Notes: a model not told the origin generated them from the letters alone. A stretch of 64,000 bases of DNA from an alpha proteobacterium BAL199 (GCA_000171835.1 ABHC01000025.1:28887-92886), one strand, 5' to 3'. Shown: positions 46,208 to 55,169, numbered from the stretch's first letter. Numbers and translations are program-made.

Positions 46208-47014
46208 ATGACAGCAGCCGGACTGATCAGCACGGAGCAGGTCGAGGCGTTCCAGCGCGATGGCGTGGTGCTGGTGAAGGGCCTGTTCGCCGACTGGGTC
46301 GACACGATCCGCGTCGGCATTGAGCGGAACATGGCCGAGCCCGGCCCCTACGCGGCGGAGAACCTAAAGCAGGGCGAGGCCGGTCGGTTCTTCGACGACT
46401 ACTGCAACTGGACCCGGATCCCGGAGTTCGAGGCGGTCGTCCGCAATTCCCCGGCCGCCGAGGCCGCAGCAATCTTGACCCGCTCTCGGTCCGTGCAGAT
46501 GTTCCACGACCATGTCCTGGTCAAGGAACCCGGCACCTCCAAGCCGACGCCGTGGCACCAGGACAGCCCGTACTATTTCGTCGAGGGCGAACAGACCGTC
46601 AGCTTCTGGTCGCCGGTCGACCCGGTCACCGACGCGTCGCTGCGCTGCGTCGCCGGGTCGCACCGTTGGGACAAGCCGGTCCTACCGACCCGCTGGCTGT
46701 CGCAGGAGAACTTCTACCCCGACGCGGATGCTTACATGCCGGTTCCCGACCCGGACGCCGAGCCCGACCGATACCGCGTGCTGGAATGGCCGATGCAGCC
46801 AGGCGACGCCGTCGCCTTCAACTTCCGTATCCTGCACGGCGCCCGTGGCAACAACACGACCGCCCGGCGCCGGGCGTTCTCGCTGCGGTTGCTGGGCGAC
46901 GACGCGCGGTACGTGAACCGGCCGGGACCGACCTCGCCGCCGTTTCCCGGACACGGCATGATTCCCGGCCAGAAGCTGCGCGAGGACTGGTTTCCGACGG
47001 TCTACCCCGCCTGA
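46208..47014 (+). CDS. Phytanoyl-CoA dioxygenase (PhyH)-family Fe(II)/2OG oxygenase
   Basis: 268-aa oxygenase. The facial triad is His117-x-Asp119 (PTPWHQDSPYYF) and His210 (RILHGARGNN), and an Arg in TARRRAFSLRLLG binds 2-oxoglutarate. The N-terminal EQVEAFQRDGVVLVKGLF is the standard PhyH opening. A GGGAGGCGG ribosome site precedes the ATG. First gene of a three-gene operon with an acyl-CoA ligase and an HCCA-isomerase-like protein, controlled from the divergent LysR gene. Substrate unknown; bacterial PhyH proteins hydroxylate diverse small carboxylates and alkylamines. Confidence 0.9.
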   Translation: MTAAGLISTEQVEAFQRDGVVLVKGLFADWVDTIRVGIERNMAEPGPYAAENLKQGEAGRFFDDYCNWTRIPEFEAVVRNSPAAEAAAILTRSRSVQMFHDHVLVKEPGTSKPTPWHQDSPYYFVEGEQTVSFWSPVDPVTDASLRCVAGSHRWDKPVLPTRWLSQENFYPDADAYMPVPDPDAEPDRYRVLEWPMQPGDAVAFNFRILHGARGNNTTARRRAFSLRLLGDDARYVNRPGPTSPPFPGHGMIPGQKLREDWFPTVYPA

Positions 47015-47075
47015 CCGGCCGGCGGGGCTTGCCGCGATCCCGGTGGCGCGCTTTGATCGCGGCCGGGAGGAAGCC

Positions 47076-48731
47076 ATGCTCGAACGGGCTGACAGCTATG
47101 AAGCGGTGCGCGAACGGTTCCGCTGGCGGATTCCACAGCGCTACAACATCGGCGTCGATGTCTGCGACCGGCACGCCGATGCGGGGGCCGGCACCGCGCT
47201 AATCCACATCGCCGCCGACGGGGCGGTGGTCGAGCATTCCTTCACCGAGCTGAAACGCCAGTCGAACCGGCTGGCCAACGTCCTGACCGCCGCCGGGCTA
47301 CAGCGCGGCGATCGGGTCGGCATTCTGATGCCGCAGCGGCCGGAAACCGCGATCGCCCACATCGCCGCCCACAAGGCCGGGATGGTGTCGGTGCCGCTGT
47401 TCACCCTGTTCGGCGAGGATGCGCTGGCCTACCGGCTCGGCGACTGCGCGGCGGCAGCCCTGGTGACCGACCGGGACAGCCTGCCGAAGATCGAGGCAAT
47501 CCGCGACCACCTGCCGAGCCTCAAGCTCATCCTGGTCGCCGACACTGCGAAGAATGGCAGCGGGTGGCGGGCGCTGGACTTGGCACTCGACGCGGCGTCC
47601 GATGCCTTCACCCCGGTCGATACTTCGGCCGACGATCCGGCGGTCATCATCTATACCTCGGGCACCACCGGACAGCCGAAGGGCGCGCTGCACGCCCACA
47701 GGGTCCTGCTCGGCCACCTGCCCGGAGTGGAGTTTCCACAGGAGTTCTTTCCGGCCCCCGGCGACCGGTTCTGGACCCCGGCGGACTGGGCCTGGATCGG
47801 CGGGCTTCTGGACGTGCTGCTGCCATCGCTGCACCACGGCATACCGGTGGTGGCCCACCGGTTCGCCAAGTTCGACCCGGAAGCGGCGTTCGACCTGATC
47901 GCCCGGCACCGGGTGCGCAATTCCTTCTTGCCGCCGACTGCGCTGAAGCTGATGCGCCAGGTGCCCGATCCGCTGGCCCGTCATGCACTGGCCATGCGCT
48001 CGATCGGCTCCGGCGGCGAGACGCTCGGAACCGAATTGCTGGAATGGGGGCGCTCGGTGTTCGGGCTGACCATCAACGAATTCTACGGCCAGACCGAATG
48101 CAATCTGGTGGTCGGGAACTGCGCCTCGATCCTGCCGGTCCGGCCGGGCTCGATGGGCAAGCCAGTGCCGGGGCACGAAGTCGCGATCGTGGATGCGAAC
48201 GGTATCCCGCTGCCGGCCAGCGAAACCGGAGCCATCGCCGTGAAGCGCGGCGACCCCGTCATGTTCCTCGGCTACTGGAACAACCCGCAGGCGACCGACG
48301 CCAAGTTCACCGGCCCCGACAAGCAGTGGATGCTGACCGGGGACCTCGGCCGTCAGGACGAGGACGGCTATCTGCACTATGTCGGGCGCGACGACGACGT
48401 CATCACCTCGGCCGGCTACCGGATCGGGCCGGGCGAGATCGAGGACTGTCTGACCGCGCACCCCAGCGTCGCCCTGGCCGCCGTGATCGGCGTGCCCGAC
48501 CCGCTGCGCACCGAGGCGATCAAGGCCTGCGTGGTGCTGGCCGACGGGGTTGCGCCTTCCGATTCACTGAAAGCCGAGATTCAGAACCACGTGAAGCGCC
48601 GTCTGGCGGCCCACGAATACCCGCGCATCGTCGAGTTCGTCGACAGCTTGCCGATGACCACCACCGGTAAGATCATGCGGCGCGTGCTGCGCGAGCGCCA
48701 CGCGGCCGAAACCCAGGGAGACTCCCCGTGA
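47076..48731 (+). CDS. Acyl-CoA synthetase (AMP-binding family)
   Basis: 551-aa ANL-family ligase that activates a carboxylate to acyl-CoA through an acyl-AMP intermediate. It shows the P-loop-like IIYTSGTTGQPKGALHAHRV, NEFYGQTECNLVVGN (A5), LTGDLGRQDEDGYLHYVGR (A7), the hinge DDVITSAGYRIGPGEIE (A8) and the catalytic Lys in MTTTGKIMRRVLRER (A10). The layout resembles AcsA-type medium-chain or acetyl-CoA synthetases. The ATG at 47076 has GGGAGG six bases upstream. Its stop overlaps the next start (GTGA). Operon partners suggest an aromatic or alicyclic acid substrate, but this is inference. Confidence 0.92.
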   Translation: MLERADSYEAVRERFRWRIPQRYNIGVDVCDRHADAGAGTALIHIAADGAVVEHSFTELKRQSNRLANVLTAAGLQRGDRVGILMPQRPETAIAHIAAHKAGMVSVPLFTLFGEDALAYRLGDCAAAALVTDRDSLPKIEAIRDHLPSLKLILVADTAKNGSGWRALDLALDAASDAFTPVDTSADDPAVIIYTSGTTGQPKGALHAHRVLLGHLPGVEFPQEFFPAPGDRFWTPADWAWIGGLLDVLLPSLHHGIPVVAHRFAKFDPEAAFDLIARHRVRNSFLPPTALKLMRQVPDPLARHALAMRSIGSGGETLGTELLEWGRSVFGLTINEFYGQTECNLVVGNCASILPVRPGSMGKPVPGHEVAIVDANGIPLPASETGAIAVKRGDPVMFLGYWNNPQATDAKFTGPDKQWMLTGDLGRQDEDGYLHYVGRDDDVITSAGYRIGPGEIEDCLTAHPSVALAAVIGVPDPLRTEAIKACVVLADGVAPSDSLKAEIQNHVKRRLAAHEYPRIVEFVDSLPMTTTGKIMRRVLRERHAAETQGDSP

Positions 48732-49318
48732 GCACGACCATCGACTACTACTTCTCGACCTCGAGTCCGTGGACCTATCTCGGCTCCGGGCGGTTCATCG
48801 AGATGGCCAAGAAGGTCGGGGCGACGGTCAATGTCTACCCAGTCAACTTCCACACCATCTTCGCTCAATCCGGCGGCCTGCCGCTGCCCAAGCGCTCACC
48901 GCAGCGCCAAGCCTACCGGATGATGGAGCTGAAGCGCTGGCGCGACTATCTCGGGATCCCGATCGTCGTCGAGCCGGCGAACTTTCCGTCGAAGGCGCCG
49001 CTGGCCGCCCAGACCATCATCGCAGCCCGCGAAGCCGGCCAAGACGCCCTGACCCTGTCCGACGCGATCCTGACCGCGCTGTGGCGCGACGACCGTGACA
49101 TTGACGACCCGACCGAGATCGCCACCATTGCCGAAACACTGGGCATGGACGGCCATGCGCTGGTCGACGCCGCCCCCGGCTTTGCCGACGACTATGCCGC
49201 CGACAGCGATGCCGCCCTGGCGTCCGGCGTGTTCGGTGCGCCGACCTGGGTGGTCAACGGAGAAGTGTTCTGGGGTCAGGACCGGCTTGAACTGCTGCGC
49301 TGGCGGCTCGGAGCGTAG
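48728..49318 (+). CDS. 2-hydroxychromene-2-carboxylate isomerase-like protein (DsbA-type fold)
   Basis: 196-aa glutathione S-transferase kappa / HCCA isomerase family protein. It has the N-terminal YYFSTSSPWTYLGSGRF, whose Ser is the glutathione-activating residue of the family, the helical insertion (KRSPQRQAYRMMELKRWRDY) and ASGVFGAPTWVVNGEVFWGQ, the cis-Pro and C-terminal part of the thioredoxin fold. GTG start overlapping the ligase stop. In naphthalene-type pathways the enzyme isomerises a ring-cleavage product; here the partners are a PhyH oxygenase and a CoA ligase, so the actual substrate is open. Confidence 0.88.
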   Translation: MSTTIDYYFSTSSPWTYLGSGRFIEMAKKVGATVNVYPVNFHTIFAQSGGLPLPKRSPQRQAYRMMELKRWRDYLGIPIVVEPANFPSKAPLAAQTIIAAREAGQDALTLSDAILTALWRDDRDIDDPTEIATIAETLGMDGHALVDAAPGFADDYAADSDAALASGVFGAPTWVVNGEVFWGQDRLELLRWRLGA

Positions 49319-49346
49319 GGCCCGAGCCGGCCAGCCCGCCGGTCAG

Positions 49347-49595
49347 CTAGTGGCACCGGAACGTGGCTTCGTTGCCGTTGCCCTGCGGGTCGCGGTCGAT
49401 CAGGATGGCGACCCGGCCGTAGTTATCCTCGCAGTACAGGTCGGCGCGTTTCGCAGCCAGATTGTAGTCGGACTCAGCATAATAGGCATAGCTGACGGTC
49501 GGACTGGTGGCCGAGGTCTGATCGACCTGATAGCCGGCGCAGGCCGAGACGAGGGCGACTGGCGCGACCGTTGTCAGCATCCAGAGCGTGCGCAA
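49347..49595 (-). CDS. Small lipoprotein of unknown function
   Basis: 82-aa predicted lipoprotein. The start is a TTG (49593-49595) with AAGGAGA seven bases upstream, better supported than any internal ATG. The signal has a lipobox ending VSAC (Cys19). The mature part is short, with SYAYYAESDYNLAAKRADLY and two Cys (CEDNYGR and the terminal RCH) that could form a disulfide. No family recognised. It precedes, on the same strand, no other close gene, but follows another lipoprotein gene (49668-50039) by 72 bases, so the two may share a transcript. Confidence 0.7.
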   Translation of the reverse strand: MRTLWMLTTVAPVALVSACAGYQVDQTSATSPTVSYAYYAESDYNLAAKRADLYCEDNYGRVAILIDRDPQGNGNEATFRCH

Positions 49596-49667
49596 TGGCT
49601 GTCTCCTTGCGTGCTGGTCGTTCCCACTTAGAGCAACCCGCCGGGGAACCTCCCGGTTCCCGCTCGC

Positions 49668-50039
49668 TCAGCCGCCGCACTTCGTCATGTCGCCGGTGGT
49701 GCGGTAGGTGCCCCAACGGTCGAAGCGCACCAGCACATGGCCCTTGCAGCCCTCGACCCGCACCCAGGCGTTGTAGCCGACGACCTCGGTGTCGCCGAGG
49801 CCGGAGCCGGTGGGCATTCCGGCCCAGGCGGCGCCGAACCCGCCGCCCGATAACCGGCCCCATTCCTTGACGATGGTCACCGAGGTCGGCTTGTACTGAG
49901 GTGGTACGCGCTCCAGCGCCCGCTGTTCCAGGATCCGCTCGCCGCTCGCGGATTCCGGATAGAAGGCGTTTGGATCGGCCGTGCAAGCAGCAAGAGCCTG
50001 CGCCGTTCCCAGCAGAACTGCGACGATCACGCTTCGCAT
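49668..50039 (-). CDS. Predicted lipoprotein of unknown function
   Basis: 123-aa product starting at the ATG 50037-50039, with GGAGGG five bases upstream. A short signal (MRSVIVAVLLGTAQALAAC) ends in the lipobox LAAC (Cys19). The mature part includes PQYKPTSVTIVKEWGRLSGG and VVGYNAWVRVEGCKGHVLVR, with a Cys pair (VEGC and TKC near the end) suggesting a disulfide-stabilised beta fold. No family recognised. Upstream of and on the same strand as the other small lipoprotein. Confidence 0.72.
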   Translation of the reverse strand: MRSVIVAVLLGTAQALAACTADPNAFYPESASGERILEQRALERVPPQYKPTSVTIVKEWGRLSGGGFGAAWAGMPTGSGLGDTEVVGYNAWVRVEGCKGHVLVRFDRWGTYRTTGDMTKCGG

Positions 50040-50196
50040 CTCCAACCCTCCCTGAGGACGTCTCGCATCAGATGTGGGACACGCGATCACGCTCCGCATC
50101 CTCCGCCGGAAAGACTGACCGGTTGACGGACTTGTTCCGTCGCGCCCGATGGCCGACGCTGTGGTGCAGTCGCAGCCCGATCCGGAGGCCATGGTC

Positions 50197-51030
50197 ATGC
50201 CGTTCACCCCTGTCATCGCCGTCATCACCGACGAGGTATCCGAGGATATCGGCGCGGCCTTGGCTTTCATGGCCGATCACGACGTCAGGCAGGTCGACAT
50301 CCGCTCGGTCGATGAGCGCAACGTGATCCTGTTCGACGACGCCGAGTTGACCGACCTAGCAAACCGGCTGAGCGATGCCGGGGTGACGGTGGGCTGCTAC
50401 TGCTCACCGCTCCTGAAATGGCCACGCTCCGGCGCCAAAATCCCCGAGGGGGCCAATTTCCACGGTTTCGATCCGGGTGTGCTGACCCCGGAACAGGCGG
50501 TGCCGCGGGCCTTCGAGGTGGCAAACCGGCTCGGCGCGGCGCAGTTGCGGATCTTCTCCTACTTCACCTATGACGGTTTCCAGCCCGAGCATCTGGACGA
50601 CGATCTGGATCACCTGCTGGATCTGGCCCAGACCCATGACGTGACCCTGGTGCTGGAGAACGAGCACGTCTGCAACGTCGCCACCTTGGACGAGATGACA
50701 GCGGTGGTGGCGCGGCGCGCCCATCCCCGGCTGCGCGGCGCGCTCGACCTCGCCAACCATCGGGCCGCCCGGCCGCCGGCGCCGTCAGCCGCGACGCTGG
50801 CTGCCGCTGCGAAGGTTGCCGGGACCGTGCACATCAAGGACTTCACCGGGGACCCCCGCCGGTTCGTGGCCCTGGGCGAGGGCGTGGTGGATCACGGGCC
50901 GCTGTTCGAGGCGCTGCGTGAGCATGGCCCGATCGGCCTGCTGGCGTTCGCCATCGAAACCCACCAACCGAAGGACGGTCCTGCCGTAACCGCCCGTTCG
51001 ATCGCAGCCCTGCGGACGATGCTGGCCTAG
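50197..51030 (+). CDS. Sugar phosphate isomerase/epimerase-like TIM-barrel protein
   Basis: 277-aa protein of the xylose-isomerase-like TIM barrel (AP endonuclease 2) superfamily. Segments: VIAVITDEVSEDIGAALAFM, RQVDIRSVDERN, LRIFSYFTYDGFQPEH, DVTLVLENEHVCNVATLDEM (metal-ligand Glu), LRGALDLANH and GTVHIKDF. Metal-binding Glu, Asp and His candidates sit at the expected strand ends. I chose the ATG at 50197, with GGAGG eight bases upstream; ATGs at 50149 and 50191 are alternatives. Ends in a 4-bp CTAG overlap with the convergent threonine aldolase gene. Substrate unknown. Confidence 0.82.
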   Translation: MPFTPVIAVITDEVSEDIGAALAFMADHDVRQVDIRSVDERNVILFDDAELTDLANRLSDAGVTVGCYCSPLLKWPRSGAKIPEGANFHGFDPGVLTPEQAVPRAFEVANRLGAAQLRIFSYFTYDGFQPEHLDDDLDHLLDLAQTHDVTLVLENEHVCNVATLDEMTAVVARRAHPRLRGALDLANHRAARPPAPSAATLAAAAKVAGTVHIKDFTGDPRRFVALGEGVVDHGPLFEALREHGPIGLLAFAIETHQPKDGPAVTARSIAALRTMLA

Positions 51031-52094
51031 CCTGCCGCTACCGCCCGGACCGCCGCGATCGCGGTCTCGATGTCGGCGTCGTCGACGTCGAGATGAGTGA
51101 CCGCGCGCAGCCGTCCGCCGAGCGCGCCGATCCGCACGCCGTGCTTGGCCATCAGCCGCTTGGAGAACGCCGGCGCGTCGATCCCGGTATCGTCGACTTG
51201 GAAATACACCATGTTGGTGTCGATTTCGTTGGCCGCGACCCGCACTCCCTTCACCGCGGCAATGCCCTCGGCGAAGCGGCGGGCGCGGGTGTGGTCGTCG
51301 GCCAGCTGCTCCACATGGTGCTCCAGCGCATAGACACCGGCGGCCGCCACGATCCCGGCCTGCCGCATCGCCCCACCGAACTGGTGCTTGAAGCGCCACG
51401 CCTCCTCGATGAAGTCGGCCGACCCCGCCAGCACGCCACCCACCGGACATCCCAGGCCCTTCGACAGGTCGATCCACACGGAGTCACAGTCGGCGGCGAA
51501 GGCGTTGGCCGATATCCCGCTGGCCACCACGCCGTTCAGCAGGCGCGCGCCGTCCATGTGGAGCTTCAGACCGTGACGCCGGGCGGCGGCGGCCACATCC
51601 TTCACGGTCTCCAGCGGCCAGATCGCCCCGCCTCCCAGGTTAGCGGTGTTCTCGATCGAGATCAGCTTCTGGCGCGGCGCGTGACGGTTTTTCGGACGGA
51701 TCGCCGCGTCGACATCGCTGCCGGTGAAAATGCCGCGCACCCCGCGCACCGTGCGGGTCATCGTCCCGGCGAGTGCGGCCGGACCGCCGGCTTCGAAGTG
51801 GAGCGCGTGGCCAGTTTCGTCCAGGATGATTTCATCGCCGTGGTCGCACCACACCCGGTAGGCGATCTCGTTGCACATGGTGCCGGACGGCAGGAATACC
51901 GCCGCTTCCTTGCCCAGCAGTTCGGCCACCATGTCCTGCAGCCGGTTGACCGTCGGGTCTTCGTGGGCCTGCTCGTTGCCGACCTCGGCCTCGGCGATCG
52001 CCTTGCGCATTCCGGCGGTCGGCCGGGTGACGGTGTCGCTGTACAGGTCGACCTTGGGACGGGTGAGCGAAGCGGGGACGGCAGGGGCGGCCAT
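51027..52094 (-). CDS. Low-specificity L-threonine aldolase-type PLP enzyme
   Basis: 355-aa fold-type I PLP enzyme that splits L-threonine or L-allo-threonine into glycine and acetaldehyde, or acts on another beta-hydroxy-amino acid. It has YSDTVTRPTAGMRKAIAEAE and EDPTVNRLQDMVAELLGKE, both family hallmarks, then HMDGARLLNGVVASG and the PLP lysine at about 212 in WIDLSKGLGCPVGGVLAG. The ATG at 52092-52094 is the natural start. Its stop codon shares the sequence CTAG with the stop of the convergent isomerase-like gene. Confidence 0.92.
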   Translation of the reverse strand: MAAPAVPASLTRPKVDLYSDTVTRPTAGMRKAIAEAEVGNEQAHEDPTVNRLQDMVAELLGKEAAVFLPSGTMCNEIAYRVWCDHGDEIILDETGHALHFEAGGPAALAGTMTRTVRGVRGIFTGSDVDAAIRPKNRHAPRQKLISIENTANLGGGAIWPLETVKDVAAAARRHGLKLHMDGARLLNGVVASGISANAFAADCDSVWIDLSKGLGCPVGGVLAGSADFIEEAWRFKHQFGGAMRQAGIVAAAGVYALEHHVEQLADDHTRARRFAEGIAAVKGVRVAANEIDTNMVYFQVDDTGIDAPAFSKRLMAKHGVRIGALGGRLRAVTHLDVDDADIETAIAAVRAVAAG

Positions 52095-52364
52095 GGGTGG
52101 GTTTCCTCAATAGAACGCGAAAAGGACCGAACGACGCGAAACCTTAGAACGCCAAGTCGATGCGGCAAAGACGGGCGGCCATGGTATTTCCGCCCGACCT
52201 CCCAACGCGAGAAACAAGAACGGACATGCGCTGTACGCGCTTTTACACGCAGAGTGGCGGCTTCCCATGCGCCCCGTCAGTCCGATTGCGTATTCCGGCC
52301 GCGCATTGCCGGTCATGATGGCGACCCTATGTGTTCAGTCACCAGCCATCGAACGAGATCCGCG

Positions 52365-52748
52365 ATGTCCAACACCGATCTGTCGTCCCGCCGCAACCTG
52401 CCGTTCCGGCTGTCGGTGCCGGAAAACGACAAACTGGCGGTGCATGTGGTGTACGCGCTATACGCCGCGACCATTGTGCTTGCGATCCCCGGCATGTTCG
52501 GCGTTCTGCTGGCCTATCTGAAGCGCCAGGAAGTCGTCGGCACTTATCTGGAGTCGCACATCCACTGGCAGATCCGCACGTTCTGGCTCTGGCTGCTGAT
52601 GTGGTTCATTGGCTGCCTGACCGCGATCGTGCTGATCGGCTGGGTGATCCTGGGGTTCGCCCAGCTCTGGCTGCTGTACCGGATCATCAAGGGCTGGCTG
52701 GTCCTGGCCGACGCCCGGCCGATCGAGAACCCGACGGCATTCTTCTAA
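52365..52748 (+). CDS. DUF4870-like small membrane protein
   Basis: 127-aa membrane protein with two to three hydrophobic spans: VVYALYAATIVLAIPGMFGV, WLWLLMWFIGCLTAIVLIGW and a shorter third stretch. HVVYALY, ESHIHWQIRTFW and RIIKGWLVLADARPIENP resemble DUF4870-family proteins, whose function is not known to me. The ATG at 52365 is the first Met of the conserved part. Convergent with the DUF1194 gene. The 270-bp gap to the threonine aldolase holds no other gene that I can support. Confidence 0.75.
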   Translation: MSNTDLSSRRNLPFRLSVPENDKLAVHVVYALYAATIVLAIPGMFGVLLAYLKRQEVVGTYLESHIHWQIRTFWLWLLMWFIGCLTAIVLIGWVILGFAQLWLLYRIIKGWLVLADARPIENPTAFF

Positions 52749-52763
52749 CGACGAACCGGGGGC

Positions 52764-53570
52764 CTACCCGCGCAGGCGATGATAGGCCGGCACTCGGACC
52801 GAGCCGGAGCCGTCCGGGCGGCTGGAAGTGTTGGCCTGGGCAATCTCCAGCATCATCTTGCGCAGCATGGCGGCGGTGAAGCTGGCCGGAGTCGGGGTCG
52901 ACAGCACGAAGGCATAGGGCCCGCCGATGACCTCGCGCTCGAAGAACCGCTCCACCACTTCGATCGCCGCGCCACGGGCGTGCACCAACCCGTTGATGGT
53001 GATGCCCTGGGCAAGCGCCTGGTCCCGTTCGACGAACGCCTCGCGGCCGAAGTTGTCGACACCGTCGGAGATCACGTTGAGGATGCGCTTGCTGGCCGGA
53101 AACGGCGCGGCTTCAAGCAGCTGCATGCCGGCCCCCAAGGCCAGCGCGATATCGGTCTGCGGCTTGTGCTTGAAGTCGCCTCCGCGCGCCTCGTAGTCGC
53201 GCATGATCGCGATGACCGCCTCGGAATCCCGCAATCCGGAGATCATCGTCCAGGGCACGACCACCTGGGTGCGGTCAAAGCTCGACCACGTCATCACGGC
53301 TATGCCGATGCGTCCCTGCCAACCGCCGCGCACGGTTGCCATGAACCGCGGATCGGTTAACGCGGTGGCCAAGGCTTCGACCTGTGCCGTACGGTCGAGC
53401 AGTTCGACGGATTCCGAACGGTCCAGGGCGACGACCATGTTCAGATCGGTCATCGGTTCGTCCGCCGACCCGGCAACCTGCAGACGGCCTGACTGGGCCG
53501 ATGCAGAAGCGATGACCGCCATCACCAGTACTGCGACGGCGACGGGAATGCGGAGCAGTCGACAGGCCAT
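52764..53570 (-). CDS. DUF1194-family secreted protein (VWA-like)
   Basis: 268-aa secreted protein. The N-terminus has a signal peptide with a cut after ASASA. The mature part looks like a von Willebrand A-type fold: MVVALDRSESVELLDRTAQV (partial MIDAS, D-x-S-x-S), GRIGIAVMTWSSFDRTQVVV and ILNVISDGVDNFGREAFV. It matches what I know of DUF1194, a proteobacterial family of unknown function. The ATG at 53568-53570 has GGAGACG upstream. Divergent from phenylalanine hydroxylase. Confidence 0.82.
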   Translation of the reverse strand: MACRLLRIPVAVAVLVMAVIASASAQSGRLQVAGSADEPMTDLNMVVALDRSESVELLDRTAQVEALATALTDPRFMATVRGGWQGRIGIAVMTWSSFDRTQVVVPWTMISGLRDSEAVIAIMRDYEARGGDFKHKPQTDIALALGAGMQLLEAAPFPASKRILNVISDGVDNFGREAFVERDQALAQGITINGLVHARGAAIEVVERFFEREVIGGPYAFVLSTPTPASFTAAMLRKMMLEIAQANTSSRPDGSGSVRVPAYHRLRG

Positions 53571-53734
53571 GGCCTTCGTCTCCGGTGGAACGGCGCGCAC
53601 CAGCGGGCCATCTCCAGAACGACATTATACACCAATGCCGGCCTGCCAATGAATCCAACCGCGCCGCCCCCTGGCGCGCAACGCGGTTTCACCCCATTTT
53701 GATGGGGAACGACACACAGACGCGGGAGGCGGCA

Positions 53735-54601
53735 ATGCCGATCGACATCCACCGCGATACGGCGACACAGCGCGCCGACTACACGATCGACCAGAACTGG
53801 GATGCCTACACAGCCGAAGAGCACGCCGTGTGGGCGACGCTGTTCAAGCGTCAGGTGCGCCTGCTGAAGGACCGGGTAGTGCCGGTGTTCCTCGATCACG
53901 TCGACGGCTTGGCGATGGCCGGCGACGGCATCCCGGATTTCCGGCGGCTGAACGACATCCTGCACAAGGCGACCGGTTGGACTGTGGTCGCGGTCCCGGG
54001 GCTGGTGCCGGACGCCACGTTCTTCGAGCAATTGGCCAACCGTCGGTTCCCGTCGACCTGCTTTATCCGCACGCCGGAGGAGCTTGACTATCTGGAGGAG
54101 CCGGACACCTTCCACGATGTGTTCGGGCACGTCCCGTTGCTGCTCGACCCGATGTTCGCCGACTACATGCAGGAGTACGGCAAGGGCGGACTGAAGGCCG
54201 ACGGCCAGGGCGCGCTGAAACGATTGGCCCGGTTGTACTGGTACACGGTCGAGTTCGGCCTGACCCGTACGCCCGATGGCCTGCGAATCTATGGTGCCGG
54301 TATTGCGTCGTCGGCCGGAGAAACCGTGTTCGCCCTTGAGGATCGCTCCCCGAACCGGGTGGCCTTCGATCTGGACCGGGTGATGCGCACCGACTATCGG
54401 ATCGACGATTATCAGGAGACCTACTTCGTGATCCCGGGCTTCCGCTCGCTGATGAAGGCGACCGAAGCAGATTTCACGCCGATCTATGCCCGACTCGACG
54501 AATTACCCGACATTCCGTCCGACGCAGTCACCGATGGCGACCATGTACTGAACTTCGGAACCGGCAAATATCATCGCGAGCGGCAGCGTAAGACTGCCTA
54601 A
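53735..54601 (+). CDS. phhA: Phenylalanine-4-hydroxylase
   Basis: Converts phenylalanine to tyrosine using tetrahydropterin and oxygen. The 288-aa catalytic-domain-only protein has the iron triad His127, His132 (DTFHDVFGHVPLLL) and Glu173 (YWYTVEFGL), plus RRFPSTCFIRTPEELDYLEE. It lacks the eukaryotic regulatory domain, as bacterial enzymes do. GGGAGGCGG precedes the ATG at 53735. No pterin-carbinolamine dehydratase or tyrosine-catabolism gene is in the window. The 3' end overlaps the mntR stop by four bases, and the genes are convergent. Confidence 0.96.
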   Translation: MPIDIHRDTATQRADYTIDQNWDAYTAEEHAVWATLFKRQVRLLKDRVVPVFLDHVDGLAMAGDGIPDFRRLNDILHKATGWTVVAVPGLVPDATFFEQLANRRFPSTCFIRTPEELDYLEEPDTFHDVFGHVPLLLDPMFADYMQEYGKGGLKADGQGALKRLARLYWYTVEFGLTRTPDGLRIYGAGIASSAGETVFALEDRSPNRVAFDLDRVMRTDYRIDDYQETYFVIPGFRSLMKATEADFTPIYARLDELPDIPSDAVTDGDHVLNFGTGKYHRERQRKTA

Positions 54602-55086
54602 GCCCCCGGTTCCCGGCGTTTTATCCAGTCCTCCAGCACCTTCAGGGTGGTGGCGCTGACATGATGCTCGATGCCTTCCGCGTCGTGGAAGGCCACCGCT
54701 TCCGGTACCCCGATCGCCAGCAGGAAGCGCAGGACCACCGCGTGGCGGGCCCGTGAGTCGTTGGCCAGTTCACGACCGGCGTCGGTCAGGAAGATCGAAC
54801 GGTAGGGTTCGCTGGTGGCTAGGCCTCGGGCCTGGAGACGCCGGACCATCGCGGTAACCGTGGCCTGCCGAACCCCCATACGCTGGGCGATGTCCACCGC
54901 CCGCGCCTCACCGGTCGCGTCGATCAGGTCGGCGATCAGCTCGACATAATCTTCGATCAGTTCAGTCTCGTGGGCCTTGCGCACCCCGGTGTGCTGGCGG
55001 GCGTGCTGGTCGGCATCGATCAGCCGGCCCGGTTCGCCCGGACGGCTGACATGCGCAAGGGCGTCGTGCTTGGGGTCCGCCGTCAT
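54598..55086 (-). CDS. mntR: MntR-like manganese-responsive repressor (DtxR family)
   Basis: 162-aa metal-dependent repressor with an HTH (ARAVDIAQRMGVRQATVTAM) and a dimerisation domain. Six metal ligands of B. subtilis MntR align with the same spacing: Asp46, Glu49 (LIEDYVELI), His115, Glu137, Glu140 and His141 (DAEGIEHHVS). It has no C-terminal SH3 domain, which separates MntR from DtxR/IdeR. A ~40-residue basic N-terminal extension precedes the HTH. It is divergent from the multicopper-oxidase/ZIP operon, with a dyad over that operon's promoter region (55149-55169). Confidence 0.92.
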   Translation of the reverse strand: MTADPKHDALAHVSRPGEPGRLIDADQHARQHTGVRKAHETELIEDYVELIADLIDATGEARAVDIAQRMGVRQATVTAMVRRLQARGLATSEPYRSIFLTDAGRELANDSRARHAVVLRFLLAIGVPEAVAFHDAEGIEHHVSATTLKVLEDWIKRREPGA

Positions 55087-55148
55087 CGTTCAGGGCCTTA
55101 CCCCACCGCGTGGTTATTGACAAGTTGGAGAAGACTCTTCAGTTCTTA

Positions 55149-55169
55149 GCATCAACTAACTTATGATGC
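55149..55169. promoter_or_regulatory. Candidate MntR operator and -10 region for the MCO-ZIP operon
   Basis: GCATCA (55149-55154) and TGATGC (55164-55169) form a perfect 6-bp dyad with a 9-bp spacer, overlapping a TATGAT -10-like element (55162-55167). A second short dyad, GAAGA-C-TCTTC, lies at 55130-55140. The site is 20-40 bp before the oxidase ATG, suited to repression. Confidence 0.5.
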
